This document shows, one piece after another, positions 34,750-44,436 of a DNA stretch of 64,000 nucleotides (position 1 is the first letter of the stretch; every line of letters starts with the position of its first letter). Below the pieces are notes generated by a model. It had not been told where the DNA came from. It made no database searches and saw only the letters and a program-made list of their open reading frames with translations. The DNA is taken from the NCBI GenBank assembly GCA_040752835.1, contig JBFMGG010000006.1, positions 62,001 to 126,000 of the forward strand, read 5' to 3'. The stretch comes from Campylobacterota bacterium. GTDB lineage: Bacteria; Campylobacterota; Campylobacteria; Campylobacterales; Sulfurimonadaceae. The translations under genes and the position numbers were made by a program.

Positions 34750-35123
34750 CAGATCACCACCGCGTTGATAGCTGCCTCAGTGGTGCAGGCGGCGATCTCC
34801 TGCCCTTTCGCCCACTTCCACTGATACAGATCAAGCCCGTGCTGTTTGATCGCGGCGATTACCAGATCATAATCACCGGCTGTTGCTGGATGATCCGCGC
34901 CATCAGCATCTTTGATGAATTGGAGTCCGAACTCTTGCCCAATCTCAAAATTTCTAAGATCAGCATATGATCCGTCTACATAATACCCAAGCCCAGTATC
35001 GACTCTCGGTCTGAGGCTTTTGGAGTTGAAAGCATCTCTCAACTCCTGCAGCTTGTCATCTTTCAACTGATCGAGCGTTTTCGGCGCAGGAAGAACCATA
35101 TCGGTCGTAATTTTGATTTCCAT
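34749..35123 (-). CDS. Tail-fibre-associated protein (DUF4376-like)
   Basis: 124 residues. The segment LKDDKLQELRDAFNSKSLRPRVDTGLGYYVDGSYADLRNFEIG followed by KWAKGQEIAACTTEAAI matches the general pattern of DUF4376 domains, found at the C-termini of tail fibres or in tail fibre assembly proteins. Located directly after the fibre gene. Likely a fibre component or assembly factor. Confidence 0.6.
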   Translation of the reverse strand: MEIKITTDMVLPAPKTLDQLKDDKLQELRDAFNSKSLRPRVDTGLGYYVDGSYADLRNFEIGQEFGLQFIKDADGADHPATAGDYDLVIAAIKQHGLDLYQWKWAKGQEIAACTTEAAINAVVI

Positions 35124-35125
35124 GT

Positions 35126-35983
35126 TTATACATCCCCCCGGTAAATTCTGATTTTTGCACCCACTGGAATAGCCCCAGCTACTCCGGAAGCCAATGATAT
35201 GCTTGTGACGTTTTGCACAGTTGAGGCCGTCATCCAGCCGGCCGACATGTCAAATGAGATATTCGAGTTTTTAGTCTTGGCGAACCAGTTCACGAATCCG
35301 TTAGCCAGCCTGATGTCGAGCGATGCCAAGATAGGAGCAGTATTTGACAACCCCCCGATATTTGGGGAGTTGTAAGTGGCTGTGGAAATAGCCCCACCGC
35401 TGCTGTTGGTGCGCTGGCAATAATAGTGCGTCAGCGTATTTACATTGTTAAAAAATACATACAGATACGCTGATGAAACTGGACTTAATGGGCTTTCAAA
35501 TTCGACGCGATAACTTTTATGCGTGTTGATGTCGAGACCGCTGATGTCGATTGATGTGACCGCTGCTCCGGTCACCGTGTACTCGACCAGCAAAGTTTTC
35601 GCGTCATAGTAGGTATCGAAGTACGTTTTCAGCTTCGCGGCAAATCCGGACAGACTCACTCTCCGCAGCAATCCGGTCAGGCTATCGTAAAAACCGAACT
35701 CATCGGTGTCACCCGGTTCTTCTGATATTGCGGCGTGGATAGATGAGGCCATCACTCCAGAAAGCGTATCTTCGGTTACCACTGTCTTCCAGCCATCGTT
35801 GGCCGAATTCCTGAATTTCATTTTGTTGAGTAAACCGTCAAACCACGTTTTACCTTTTACGACTTCATTTGTCGGTTCCGTATCGCCTGCATTATTTGAG
35901 TTCAGCGTAGCCAATGCTTTATTGGCATTAGCTAGAAAAGTTACCCCGTTGCTATCGGGCAATACCGTTGAATCTTGCGCCAT
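35126..35983 (-). CDS. Putative tail fibre / receptor-binding protein
   Basis: 285 residues. The N-terminal part (MAQDSTVLPDSNGVTFLANANKALATLNSNNAGDTEPT) is a common attachment module of phage fibre proteins; the middle has a short coiled region (LSGFAAKLKTYFDTYYDAK) and the C-terminal 150 residues are beta-rich with many Ser, Thr, Asn and aromatic residues. It probably sits at the tail tip, with the C-terminus contacting the host surface (inference). Located directly downstream of the J-like gene. Confidence 0.65.
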   Translation of the reverse strand: MAQDSTVLPDSNGVTFLANANKALATLNSNNAGDTEPTNEVVKGKTWFDGLLNKMKFRNSANDGWKTVVTEDTLSGVMASSIHAAISEEPGDTDEFGFYDSLTGLLRRVSLSGFAAKLKTYFDTYYDAKTLLVEYTVTGAAVTSIDISGLDINTHKSYRVEFESPLSPVSSAYLYVFFNNVNTLTHYYCQRTNSSGGAISTATYNSPNIGGLSNTAPILASLDIRLANGFVNWFAKTKNSNISFDMSAGWMTASTVQNVTSISLASGVAGAIPVGAKIRIYRGDV

Positions 35984-35995
35984 TTGTTTCTCCTT

Positions 35996-38900
35996 TTAAT
36001 AAGATTGACTCATCCAGTTGATTGATCGAAGCACCCCTACGCCTCCGTTTTTGATTTGAACTGTGAACCCATTCAATGTTTGATCGCTCAGATGAACGTC
36101 GTCGTTTTCCTGAGCTGACAGAATCGTGATCTGGGTATTAGGTATTCCGAGGAACGGTCTGCTATAGGCAACCGTTATTCCTTCTGCAGGAACCGATAGT
36201 GCGTTTCCGCGTTCAGTACGATCCGGTACGTCTACCGCCCAGCTGAACGTATCGACTTTGATCGATATGTTTTGGTTTTTTGACTCAAAAAGGAGCCTCA
36301 TTTTAAACATTCTACCTACATATTCAGTAGGTATAAATGCTCTCCAATCCCCAAATATTCCATCATTACCCGCGATTGCTATTTGTGGAAAAATAGACCA
36401 TTCTGCCCCTGCATTGCCAATGATTGACGGCATCGAAGATATAAGCGGCCAGTTGCTCACTAGATCGATGACGTTAAACCCATATGCCAAATACGAACAT
36501 GTGACGCTACATAGCTGCGCACTTCCGATATCAACGATATGCTCATCAGGGATGATATATTCACCTGACGGCATTACTCCGCCTGCGTACATGATGGAAG
36601 GAATGGTAGAGATCATTGGCCATTGTGATACATTCAGAGTACCTGACAATACCAAGCTTCCCCCATTGACCCACAGTCCTAACATATCGCCCGACCACAA
36701 CTCGTGTTCATCAAACTGTGCAACATAATTTTTGACGATCTCAACCCCGGCGATTGTTATCCCTGAAGCCGATTCAGAATAGATATACTCGTTTAGGCTG
36801 CTGTCGTAATACCGTGCTTTGAACCAGTACGATCCTACATTTTGAGGGGTAAACTCATTAGACACCGATGCCCCGTATGATTGCCCGTTTTCCCATGAGT
36901 TTCCGTAGCGTACTTCGTACTCGATAGGCTTCCTGATATCTGTAACGTTATCCCATCGCAGAGTGACGCTCGATCCGTTGAAATAGTCGGTAAGGTTTTG
37001 AATATCGGGGAGCGGCACTACAGCTACCGACAAACTTATTTCTATCGTTTTATCACCGACTTGAAATCCGTACGTTCCGGCCGGAAGGTCCCGAATCTGG
37101 TAGTAGTTGTTTTTCGTATTTTCAATCAGTTCCCAGCCGGCACCATAAGAAATGTAGATATCCCATGATATAGCCTGACCTGCCCATATGAGGGTAACCA
37201 CGTTTATGCTGCGGCCACTGGAATTCAGTTCTGTGTCTGAGGTTACAATAAGATATGAAACTTCTGCAAGATCGGATATATTGTTGACTTCGATGGTGTC
37301 AGTAGTGTCGTTATAAACTTCAGGGATGTACTCTATAGCATTGATCTTTCGTCTTTGATCCGACGATCTGTTGATTGTTATAACCCTGAACATTTTTGAC
37401 ACCCTGTTGGTGGTACCGAATGCATACAGGTCGTAACGCTGGGCATCAATCGAATTTGGCATAGGTAGAATGTCGGTTTCTGTAAAGGTATCGGTTGAGA
37501 TTGATACGGTGTATCGACTGTCGTCTTTGAGCCTGACTGCTATTCCATATTCGACTCCAGGTAGAAGCGTTACGATACGATCTATCTGCATGAGCCGCGT
37601 GTTTAATACGGAGGCGATTACCCCATTGACCGTTGTGCTTTGGATAAACGCCCAGCTCATATCGTCGACCAATGAAGCTTTCAAAAAACGCCCTGAATAC
37701 CCCCATTGAGGTACGTCATGCGATACGTCTATAATGTCTCCGATAGTACATGCGATAGCATCCACATCGGCTTCAAAACTGACGGTATTGGTTAGATATC
37801 TGTTTTTATTTAGCTGAAATCTGCCATGCCGAATGGCCTGAGCTCGTGAAGTACACCCGTACAAAGCGATCGAGGCTTTGCGTACTGTATCGGTGCTTTC
37901 ATCAAATCCGTGCTGGTACAATTCAACGCTCTGGCGTTCATACTCGAGAGATGCGTCGTAATAGGTAATTTCGACAACATTGGATCGATCAGACAGAGGC
38001 AGATAGTCTTCCCTGAAACTGTCCTGGATGATATTGCCCATCGTGAATAAAAATCGCTGCACAGGAAGTATTTCTTCTTTTTCGATGAGCGGAGTAAATT
38101 CTGATCCGATTTGGATGATATTGGCTCGGCCGAGAAGCCCGACCATATTCAATGCATCACGGACATTTACTTCGCTATCGAAAACAATGTTGCATTCTAG
38201 ATTTTCAGAGGTACACCATTGAGACCAAGCATCGAAAGCACCCTGGTTTATTTCCCCCCCTATGGTTGTCAGGATATTCTGAGCGGCTACGGATGGATTT
38301 GACGTATTAGCACCGCGATTAACTACACACGAAATCGTTGGCATCGAGCCTGATAGTTGGTCAGTTGCCAGAGCACGTATCGAAAGCAGGGCGGTGTTTG
38401 GATAGGTAAAATCATCATAGATTACCTCGGTGAACGATTCGAAAAAAACTTTATCCTGCATGCGCGACGAAGTGCTTTCCGTAGAAATTCTCTTCACGCT
38501 GATTTCATACTGTCCCTGCGGAAGATTGTCGACAGAAAAAGTGGATCTTAATGGTGATGTAGAAGCTCCACATACAACAGTGTTTGATGCGTACCCGGTC
38601 AAAACATTTGTTTCAACATACTCGCCCAACGCTTCATCCCAAACAACCTGAGTTTCATATACCGGGGAGTATTGCGTCAGACTTATCCATGCCGATGATC
38701 CGACCATGCGGTACTTAATGTCAAGCTCTACTTTCACATAGTCCAGGCCGCCTGTATTATTCGCATAGTACATCCCTGCCGGTGCTGCAACGACAACTGT
38801 AAAAGCGGACACATTGTTATATGACGTGCGTCTTATCGTTTCCGAAGTGCCAAGCTTTGACCCAACAGACGTATCGACTCTGGTATTGTCAAAAGATGGT

Positions 38901-39616
38901 ATCAGTGATTGGTTATTGGTGCCGAGCCGAACATCATACGATACCTCTGAATAAAAACCTATGGGATTTCCGTTGATGTAAATATCACTGACGGATGCAA
39001 TCTCACCATCATTGAGAGCGTACAACACATTGAGGTATTGCTTGTTTCCGCTTGTCTCTACATACTGGCTTATTACCGGAGGTACAAGCTTGGCTTTCCC
39101 ATAAATGATCGGGAGAGGAACACCTTCATTATTCTGGTTTCGAGCGCTTTCCCATCCATACGTAGGAGAAGAACTCATATCTTCGATAGACCCTACAGAT
39201 TGGGCCGAAGGTGCGAGTAGCGAGTTGATAAGCATCCCGCCAACCATTGCTACCGCCATACCGGCAACTGCGCCACCTACTGCAGCTGCAGTTGCCCCAT
39301 ACCCTGCTGCGGTAAGTGCTCCTGATGCGGCTGAACTTGCCCCCGCTGTAGCTACTGCCAACGCTATAGCGGCCACTACCATCATCGGATTTTTACCTCC
39401 TCCTTTTCCAGGAACAGCCACAAAACCGATATGATCTTCCGGTTTGATGACATACTCATAGTCGTGGGTGATTGTCCCGTTCAGGGATACGACGACATCG
39501 AATTGGCAGTAGAACCCGTCGATGACGGCATAGATCGGTTTGCCAGATGGCACCTCTTTGATCTCACGGCTTCCGATCGGGTCGAACGGGTTGTGTACTG
39601 TGGTCAGGAGCGCCAT
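35996..39616 (-). CDS. Tail tip protein, host specificity protein J-like
   Basis: 1206 residues, near lambda gpJ (1132). The N-terminal 200 residues contain the conserved baseplate hub region, including an Ala/Gly-rich hydrophobic stretch (AAIALAVATAGASSAASGAL) and a YGWESARNQNNEGVPLPIIYGKAKL segment. The middle holds the hub/tail-3-like fold (VEITYYDASLEYERQ, IGDIIDVSHDVPQWGYSGR). A fibronectin III-like domain begins near residue 870 (VTLRWDNVTDIRKPIEYEVRYG). The C-terminal region is beta-rich and probably carries receptor specificity. Overlaps K by 13 bases, with no gpI homologue between them. Confidence 0.88.
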   Translation of the reverse strand: MALLTTVHNPFDPIGSREIKEVPSGKPIYAVIDGFYCQFDVVVSLNGTITHDYEYVIKPEDHIGFVAVPGKGGGKNPMMVVAAIALAVATAGASSAASGALTAAGYGATAAAVGGAVAGMAVAMVGGMLINSLLAPSAQSVGSIEDMSSSPTYGWESARNQNNEGVPLPIIYGKAKLVPPVISQYVETSGNKQYLNVLYALNDGEIASVSDIYINGNPIGFYSEVSYDVRLGTNNQSLIPSFDNTRVDTSVGSKLGTSETIRRTSYNNVSAFTVVVAAPAGMYYANNTGGLDYVKVELDIKYRMVGSSAWISLTQYSPVYETQVVWDEALGEYVETNVLTGYASNTVVCGASTSPLRSTFSVDNLPQGQYEISVKRISTESTSSRMQDKVFFESFTEVIYDDFTYPNTALLSIRALATDQLSGSMPTISCVVNRGANTSNPSVAAQNILTTIGGEINQGAFDAWSQWCTSENLECNIVFDSEVNVRDALNMVGLLGRANIIQIGSEFTPLIEKEEILPVQRFLFTMGNIIQDSFREDYLPLSDRSNVVEITYYDASLEYERQSVELYQHGFDESTDTVRKASIALYGCTSRAQAIRHGRFQLNKNRYLTNTVSFEADVDAIACTIGDIIDVSHDVPQWGYSGRFLKASLVDDMSWAFIQSTTVNGVIASVLNTRLMQIDRIVTLLPGVEYGIAVRLKDDSRYTVSISTDTFTETDILPMPNSIDAQRYDLYAFGTTNRVSKMFRVITINRSSDQRRKINAIEYIPEVYNDTTDTIEVNNISDLAEVSYLIVTSDTELNSSGRSINVVTLIWAGQAISWDIYISYGAGWELIENTKNNYYQIRDLPAGTYGFQVGDKTIEISLSVAVVPLPDIQNLTDYFNGSSVTLRWDNVTDIRKPIEYEVRYGNSWENGQSYGASVSNEFTPQNVGSYWFKARYYDSSLNEYIYSESASGITIAGVEIVKNYVAQFDEHELWSGDMLGLWVNGGSLVLSGTLNVSQWPMISTIPSIMYAGGVMPSGEYIIPDEHIVDIGSAQLCSVTCSYLAYGFNVIDLVSNWPLISSMPSIIGNAGAEWSIFPQIAIAGNDGIFGDWRAFIPTEYVGRMFKMRLLFESKNQNISIKVDTFSWAVDVPDRTERGNALSVPAEGITVAYSRPFLGIPNTQITILSAQENDDVHLSDQTLNGFTVQIKNGGVGVLRSINWMSQSY

Positions 39617-39990
39617 CGGTGATATCCTCTCACGGAGTATTTGACACTCTCAAGGGTGACGATGTGTGAATGGATCTTGTTCAGCGTGTGGAGCACTTTG
39701 CCATCACCGACATAGACCCCGACATGCTGAACGATGCGCGGATGAGAGATATCCTGCGCCATCGCCACGACGTCGCCGAACTGCGGTTCTTCTACACGGT
39801 CCCACCGCTCACTGATCTCGCGCAGGTACGTTGCCCATACGCGGTTCGAGTGATCGGAGTGGACGCGAAGATCCGGGATCTCAACTCCGAGGTGTTCGCG
39901 GTAAAAGAGCCGAACAAGACCGTAACAATTCGCACCACTAAACGATGGCTCACCGTCGCCAAACGGTATCCCGATGAACCGCGCGATCAT
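39604..39990 (-). CDS. NlpC/P60 tail assembly protein, K-like
   Basis: 128 residues, only the NlpC/P60 peptidase domain: catalytic Cys in GANCYGLVRLFY, His in VQHVGVYVGDG and a polar residue in KVLHTLNKIHSH. The JAB metalloprotease half seen in some K proteins is missing. In lambda-type tails K acts in tip assembly and may help penetrate the cell wall. Coupled by four-base overlap with the L-like gene. Confidence 0.82.
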   Translation of the reverse strand: MIARFIGIPFGDGEPSFSGANCYGLVRLFYREHLGVEIPDLRVHSDHSNRVWATYLREISERWDRVEEPQFGDVVAMAQDISHPRIVQHVGVYVGDGKVLHTLNKIHSHIVTLESVKYSVRGYHRWRS

Positions 39991-40619
39991 GAGAACACCT
40001 TTTCGAGCTTGCCGCCGACGGACGGATACCCTCCGAAACGGATAGAGTTGGCATGGCGTCTGCAGTCGGAGAGCGTTTTATTGCACGTCTTGCCTGCCGA
40101 GTTCACACCGCACTCTACTGAGCCGAATTTGAAGTGGCATTTGCGGGTAATCGCGTTGGGCGGCCAGCGTTTGACGTAGAGGTTTTTTTGAGTCAGGTTG
40201 AACACCATCGCCTGAGCGGTGGAGTTGAACGAGCTGATCTCGAAGCTCATAGAGCGGATCGAGTCGGTATTTGCTAGATCAGCTGTGCTGATGATGTGGA
40301 TCGTGGCGACGATCGGCTGATGCGGATTCTCTTTGAGCCATGCGTCGTATTGTGTGACGTAGAGTTCCATTACCCGCGATGCGTTCGCCAGGGTGATCGC
40401 GATCGACGGTACCTCGTTGGTCGACGTCTCGCTGATCTCGTCGATCGAGAACGGGAACGCCTGCCATGTGATGCCGCGCCAGGTGATATTCTCGTTGTTG
40501 CGGATCAGGTAGATGGGAGATTCGAGCGACGGGATCGACAGCTCCAGGGCGATCAGGAACGCTTCATTGGAAGCGAGATCGTTTTTATGGTCGATGACTA
40601 TGGAAGAGAGGGGTATCAT
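39987..40619 (-). CDS. Minor tail protein L-like (Fe-S-binding type)
   Basis: 210 residues. The C-terminal domain carries four cysteines in KCHFKFGSVECGVNSAG and KTCNKTLSDCRRH, the same kind of arrangement that binds an Fe-S cluster in lambda gpL. The N-terminal beta domain (IPSLESPIYLIRNNENITWRG) is the tail-tip scaffold. Lies between M and K in lambda order with ATGA overlaps. Confidence 0.85.
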   Translation of the reverse strand: MIPLSSIVIDHKNDLASNEAFLIALELSIPSLESPIYLIRNNENITWRGITWQAFPFSIDEISETSTNEVPSIAITLANASRVMELYVTQYDAWLKENPHQPIVATIHIISTADLANTDSIRSMSFEISSFNSTAQAMVFNLTQKNLYVKRWPPNAITRKCHFKFGSVECGVNSAGKTCNKTLSDCRRHANSIRFGGYPSVGGKLEKVFS

Positions 40620-40954
40620 GCTTCCACCAACGTAATCGATGTGTTTTTTCGGCTGTTAGAGATGTATTTGTAGTTCATTTTTCCATCGACAAATTTGACC
40701 GTGTGAGTCACTGATGTTTCCGGGTGTACGAATAGAAAACTTGACCCTACATTGGCATCAAAGAATGCTTCGAGCGTGTTATATTCAGCAAAAGTGATCG
40801 CATCGTAATTGAGTTCAAACGTGCGAATCCCCCTTGTGGCACCCCGTCTTGTTTGGGAAAAATTATTCTCGAACTTTGATTCGATAATGAGGAACTCTTT
40901 TGATCCACCTGTGCCGTTGATACGCGGTTTAGGGTTAGATGGGAATATGTTCAT
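40616..40954 (-). CDS. Minor tail protein M-like
   Basis: 112 residues, the size of lambda gpM (109). The pattern SKFENNFSQTRRGATRGIRTFELNYDAITFAEYNTLEAFFDANVGSS and FLFVHPETS fits the family. It joins the tape measure complex to the tail tip. Overlaps the tape-measure stop (TAATG). Confidence 0.85.
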   Translation of the reverse strand: MNIFPSNPKPRINGTGGSKEFLIIESKFENNFSQTRRGATRGIRTFELNYDAITFAEYNTLEAFFDANVGSSFLFVHPETSVTHTVKFVDGKMNYKYISNSRKNTSITLVEA

Positions 40955-43524
40955 TATCGCACCCCTCTTATGGTGTCTCTCATACCGCCTTTATTCCGCG
41001 TGATCGCATCGAGTACGACGTTGACGATCATCGTCCCGCCGTCGAATGACGTGGATACGTTATCCTCTGATACTGGTGTGCCGCTGTTATTCTGAATATT
41101 GACGACAACGTTGGACGGAGTGGCCTTCACACCGAGCGATGAACCGATGCGGGTCAACGGCATAATTGCCTCTGGACCGGCTTCTCCAAACAGCGACATC
41201 GGTGCCATAGTCGGAGAAGATACGACCTGATTCGTAAACGCACCCCCGTTGGCGAAGGCGTAGACCGGCGCACCTCGGTTAAAGGCGTTTCCGTTCGCAG
41301 ATGCGAACATGCCTGAAAACATCCCTGAAAAATCGATGCTGCCGATCGCAGTGGTCAAAGGCTGAGTGATCGAGTTGCGGATCTGCATCCGGATGATCCC
41401 CTCGATGATAGAATTGAAAAAATCTTCCGCTTTGAATTTTCCGGTCATGAACATATCAACCATCGAATCTTCCATCGATTTGAATGCGTCTTCGAAGACG
41501 GTGTTTAACTTTATGGTAGCGTCTTTGGTTTTTTCGAGCGATTTACGGAATGTCTCCTGATCCGCTTCGAGTACTCCGATCAGCTCTTCATTGGACAAAA
41601 GACCTGCTTCTGCAAGACGGGCGATCTTGTCAGACTCCTCGATATAAAACGCCGAAGTCTCATCGCCTACGGATTTGTAATAGTCAAGCATTGCGCTTTT
41701 TCCGCTTTCCCAACGCTGCAGTATCTTTTGCGTATCTTCGGCATCAGCAGTTGCGAATGCTTCCTCTGTGATTTTTCTGGATTCTTTCATCATACTTCCA
41801 AGCTCATCAAGCTCTTTACGGTTCAACGCCGATTTTGCTTCAGATACGTATCTGGCAATTTCTATCTCAGGCATTTTCTGATCACGCCACGCCTTTGCCT
41901 GGTCCTCGATAGATTTGATCGCTTTGTCATGATCAGATGCACTGATATTGAAGATAGTATCTTGAAGCGATTTGTAATTTTTGGCGTACTCTTCTGCGGA
42001 TTTGGCTGCTGCTTTTAGCTCTTTATCGGTGGGTATGTAAGGCTTATTTGCCCCTCCACCAGATGGTTTAGCATTCGCGACTTCATGTAATTTTTGAAGC
42101 TGTTTTCCATATGTTTTGAGTTCATTCTCAATCTGAACTCTGCGGTGAAGCGCAATCCTTTCATTCCCAAAAAGTGATTGCATTATCGAAGGATTATTGA
42201 TTGATTCATTTACCTTGTCAAGCTCGATAGTTCCATATGTAATCTTTGCCTGCAGTGCTTTTGCGCTCAGGTTTTCTACATCCACAGCGGTTCTTCTCAC
42301 TGAATCACGCAGTTCATCTGCCTGATTTTTAAGAACTATACCTACGCCAACAATCGCTGCACCAGCGATAGCATATGGATTTAATGCAACTATTTTATTC
42401 CAACCGGACATGGCCACATTAGCAGCAACTTGTCTAGCAGTTAATGTCGTAACAGCCCCAGCACTTTTACCTACTGCCATACTATATGCAGTAGTAGTTA
42501 CGGTAGATGCAGCAAGATAAGCATCATGAAGTTTTTGAGCTCCAGATAATGCAATAGTCCCAATTTTCCATGCCAAAATAGTTGTTACAGCTGTACCAAC
42601 ATACCCGACATAGTCTCCGATCTCTCCACTATGATCAGACAATACCACCGTTACCCCTGATATCGCTTCCGCAATACCGGTAGTTACCCCATGCATCTGA
42701 TCGAACTCATGGATAGTGAGCCCGATTTGGTTTTGAAGATTAACAAGCGACTGACCGACTGTCTTTGGCATCTGGTCAAACTCTTCTTCGATAGCTTTTT
42801 TTTGCGTTAGGATCGCTTCATAAACCTTTTCAGCGGTAAGCTTCCCTTCCTCGCCAAGCTTTTTAAGTTGCCCTACACTTACTCCCATCCCATCTGCAAT
42901 AGCCTCCGCCAGTCTCGGTGCCTGTTCTAACACAGAGTTGAGCTCCTCACCGCGGAGTACTCCGGATGCAAACCCTTGCCCCAACTGGATTACTGCCGCT
43001 TTTGCACTTTCAGCGGCAGCCCCTGAAACTATAAATGATTTACTGATGGCCTCCGTTACGTCGAGCGTTTCATATTGACTTTTGTTCATATCCTGCGTAG
43101 CCCGTGCAATACGAGCATACAGATCGGCGTTGCTCTCGAAGCTGGTCCGGCTTTCCTGCGCAATATCGAACAGATCGGCCTGCACCGATACGAGCTGCTG
43201 TGTGGAATCTGTGACAAGGCGTAAACGTCCCTCTAACAGGTTCCATGTGTCTGCCTGAGCGATGGCATCTCTGGCGAGATCACTCATATAGGACGATCCA
43301 GCCATAACGGCCTGGAAGCCAACATAAGCGTGTCCCATAAACCCGATGCGTTCAGACAGGTTATCTACCGATTTTGCTGCATCTGAAGTTGCCGACGAAA
43401 CAGATCGCTGTGCCGATACGGCGCGCATCGATTCGCGCTCCATTTCGGAGAAACTTCGCTTAACGCTTTCTATCCCTTTGAGGTCAGATACGGTATTAAG
43501 TTTGATTCTAAGCTCTTTTTCCAT
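40954..43524 (-). CDS. Tail tape measure protein (H-like)
   Basis: 856 residues, nearly the lambda gpH length (853), implying a tail of similar length. The N-terminal tape measure domain is recognisable (LEGRLRLVTDSTQQLVSVQADLFDIAQESRTSFESNADLYARI, GEELNSVLEQAPRLAEAIADGMG), followed by hydrophobic segments around residues 290-400 (AVGKSAGAVTTL, YAIAGAAIVGVGIVL) and a long helical region. The C-terminus contains the SMEDSMVDMFMTGKFKAEDFFNSIIEGI motif of lambda-type tape measures. Ribosome-binding site AGGAGG. Confidence 0.92.
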   Translation of the reverse strand: MEKELRIKLNTVSDLKGIESVKRSFSEMERESMRAVSAQRSVSSATSDAAKSVDNLSERIGFMGHAYVGFQAVMAGSSYMSDLARDAIAQADTWNLLEGRLRLVTDSTQQLVSVQADLFDIAQESRTSFESNADLYARIARATQDMNKSQYETLDVTEAISKSFIVSGAAAESAKAAVIQLGQGFASGVLRGEELNSVLEQAPRLAEAIADGMGVSVGQLKKLGEEGKLTAEKVYEAILTQKKAIEEEFDQMPKTVGQSLVNLQNQIGLTIHEFDQMHGVTTGIAEAISGVTVVLSDHSGEIGDYVGYVGTAVTTILAWKIGTIALSGAQKLHDAYLAASTVTTTAYSMAVGKSAGAVTTLTARQVAANVAMSGWNKIVALNPYAIAGAAIVGVGIVLKNQADELRDSVRRTAVDVENLSAKALQAKITYGTIELDKVNESINNPSIMQSLFGNERIALHRRVQIENELKTYGKQLQKLHEVANAKPSGGGANKPYIPTDKELKAAAKSAEEYAKNYKSLQDTIFNISASDHDKAIKSIEDQAKAWRDQKMPEIEIARYVSEAKSALNRKELDELGSMMKESRKITEEAFATADAEDTQKILQRWESGKSAMLDYYKSVGDETSAFYIEESDKIARLAEAGLLSNEELIGVLEADQETFRKSLEKTKDATIKLNTVFEDAFKSMEDSMVDMFMTGKFKAEDFFNSIIEGIIRMQIRNSITQPLTTAIGSIDFSGMFSGMFASANGNAFNRGAPVYAFANGGAFTNQVVSSPTMAPMSLFGEAGPEAIMPLTRIGSSLGVKATPSNVVVNIQNNSGTPVSEDNVSTSFDGGTMIVNVVLDAITRNKGGMRDTIRGVR

Positions 43525-43624
43525 ATACTGCCTCCTATGAAATATTTATCTTCTCTTTTTAGAACAGCCGTGATCGGTTTTACGGCACCTTTTTTGATTG
43601 CAATTACGCTTATTTGGATATTTT

Positions 43625-44346
43625 TTACCCGTTAAGCTCAAATAGCATAACCCTCATTATTCGATAAACTTCGATTGGATCGTCATCTATCTTGGTTGCG
43701 TAATCTTTGACAATCTCATAATTGATCTCTGGACTTTTGAAGCCACTTTTAAGCGACAACGTAAAGCAATCGATCAGCATCTCCTCAGACTCACACTCAG
43801 GGATAAACACGGCATCTTCATCCAAACGGTGCAGATCATCCGCAAGATCAAAGCAGCTTTGACCTTTGCCGTACTCACGCGCAAACCGTTTGAGTCGCTC
43901 TACTTTCCCTTGCGAGCCTCATTAACGAGCTTTTCAATCTCTTTTACAAGTGTCATGTAACCGACATTATGTTCGTCAACATAATTTTTAAGTCGTTGTT
44001 TATCATCCCCCGAAACAGTCATCAAAAATCGAGACTCATACATATCGTTGAGCATTTTTTCGGTTTCTTCGATATTTTTTGGAGAAATAAGTGCTTCAGC
44101 ATCTTCGATTTTGTCAAGAAGTTGCAGAGCCTCTTTATTCTGACTGTCCGCTTTGAGAAGCTGGTACCGCTCGATCATTCGACCGAGTTTTGTCTCGATT
44201 TCGCTCTGTTCTTTGACCTCAGATTCGAATGAACCGTACTTCTCTTTCAGCGTATCCTGCTGCTCTTTTTTCAAATTTGAAACCGTGACATTGAATGTGA
44301 TCTCATCGATCTCCAATGCGATTGTTATAGTTGTGAACAAAGCCAT
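43625..44346 (-). CDS. Tail assembly chaperone GT made by -1 programmed frameshift
   Basis: Ribosomes that slip at GGGAAAG continue in the -1 frame with VERLKRFAREYGKG and run to a stop at 43625. The result is a fusion of about 240 residues: the 148 G residues plus a 92-residue T extension rich in Asp, Glu and Cys. The T part has no credible start codon of its own (only a TTG at 43825 well inside it), while the -1 frame is open from just before the slip site, which supports frameshifting. Lambda GT recruits tail tube subunits onto the tape measure; the same position just upstream of H argues for the same role. Confidence 0.8.
43900..44346 (-). CDS. Tail assembly chaperone G
   Basis: 148 residues (lambda gpG 140). 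An N-terminal beta region (MALFTTITIALEIDEITFNVTVSNLKKEQQ) is followed by charged helices (ETKLGRMIERYQLLKADSQNKEALQLLDKIEDAEAL). It ends ...NEARKGK at a TAG stop directly after the slippery GGGAAAG heptamer. It wraps the tape measure protein during tail assembly. Separated from the major tail gene by 90 bases holding two palindromes. Confidence 0.82.
   Translation of the reverse strand: MALFTTITIALEIDEITFNVTVSNLKKEQQDTLKEKYGSFESEVKEQSEIETKLGRMIERYQLLKADSQNKEALQLLDKIEDAEALISPKNIEETEKMLNDMYESRFLMTVSGDDKQRLKNYVDEHNVGYMTLVKEIEKLVNEARKGK
43903..43909 (-). other. Slippery heptamer G-GGA-AAG for -1 frameshifting
   Basis: On the minus strand the heptamer GGGAAAG occurs in the frame G GGA AAG directly before the TAG stop of gene G. 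It is the same heptamer used in lambda G/GT. After a one-base slip the next codons (GTA GAG CGA CTC) are open to 43625. Confidence 0.85.
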
Positions 44347-44366
44347 TTTTTTGCCTTTTTATGGAT

Positions 44367-44380
44367 TTTCCCGCAGGAAA
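44367..44380. repeat. Candidate parS-like palindrome, copy 1 (one mismatch)
   Basis: TTTCCCGCAGGAAA differs at one base from the perfect copies elsewhere in the prophage. It lies in the 90-base gap between the major tail gene and gene G, next to an additional perfect 16-bp palindrome TTTTTTGATCAAAAAA at 44381-44396. See the parAB entries. Confidence 0.5.
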
Positions 44381-44436
44381 TTTTTTGATCAAAAAATTCA
44401 TTGCCTTTTTGATGAGGGGATGGCTAACCCCTTGGA

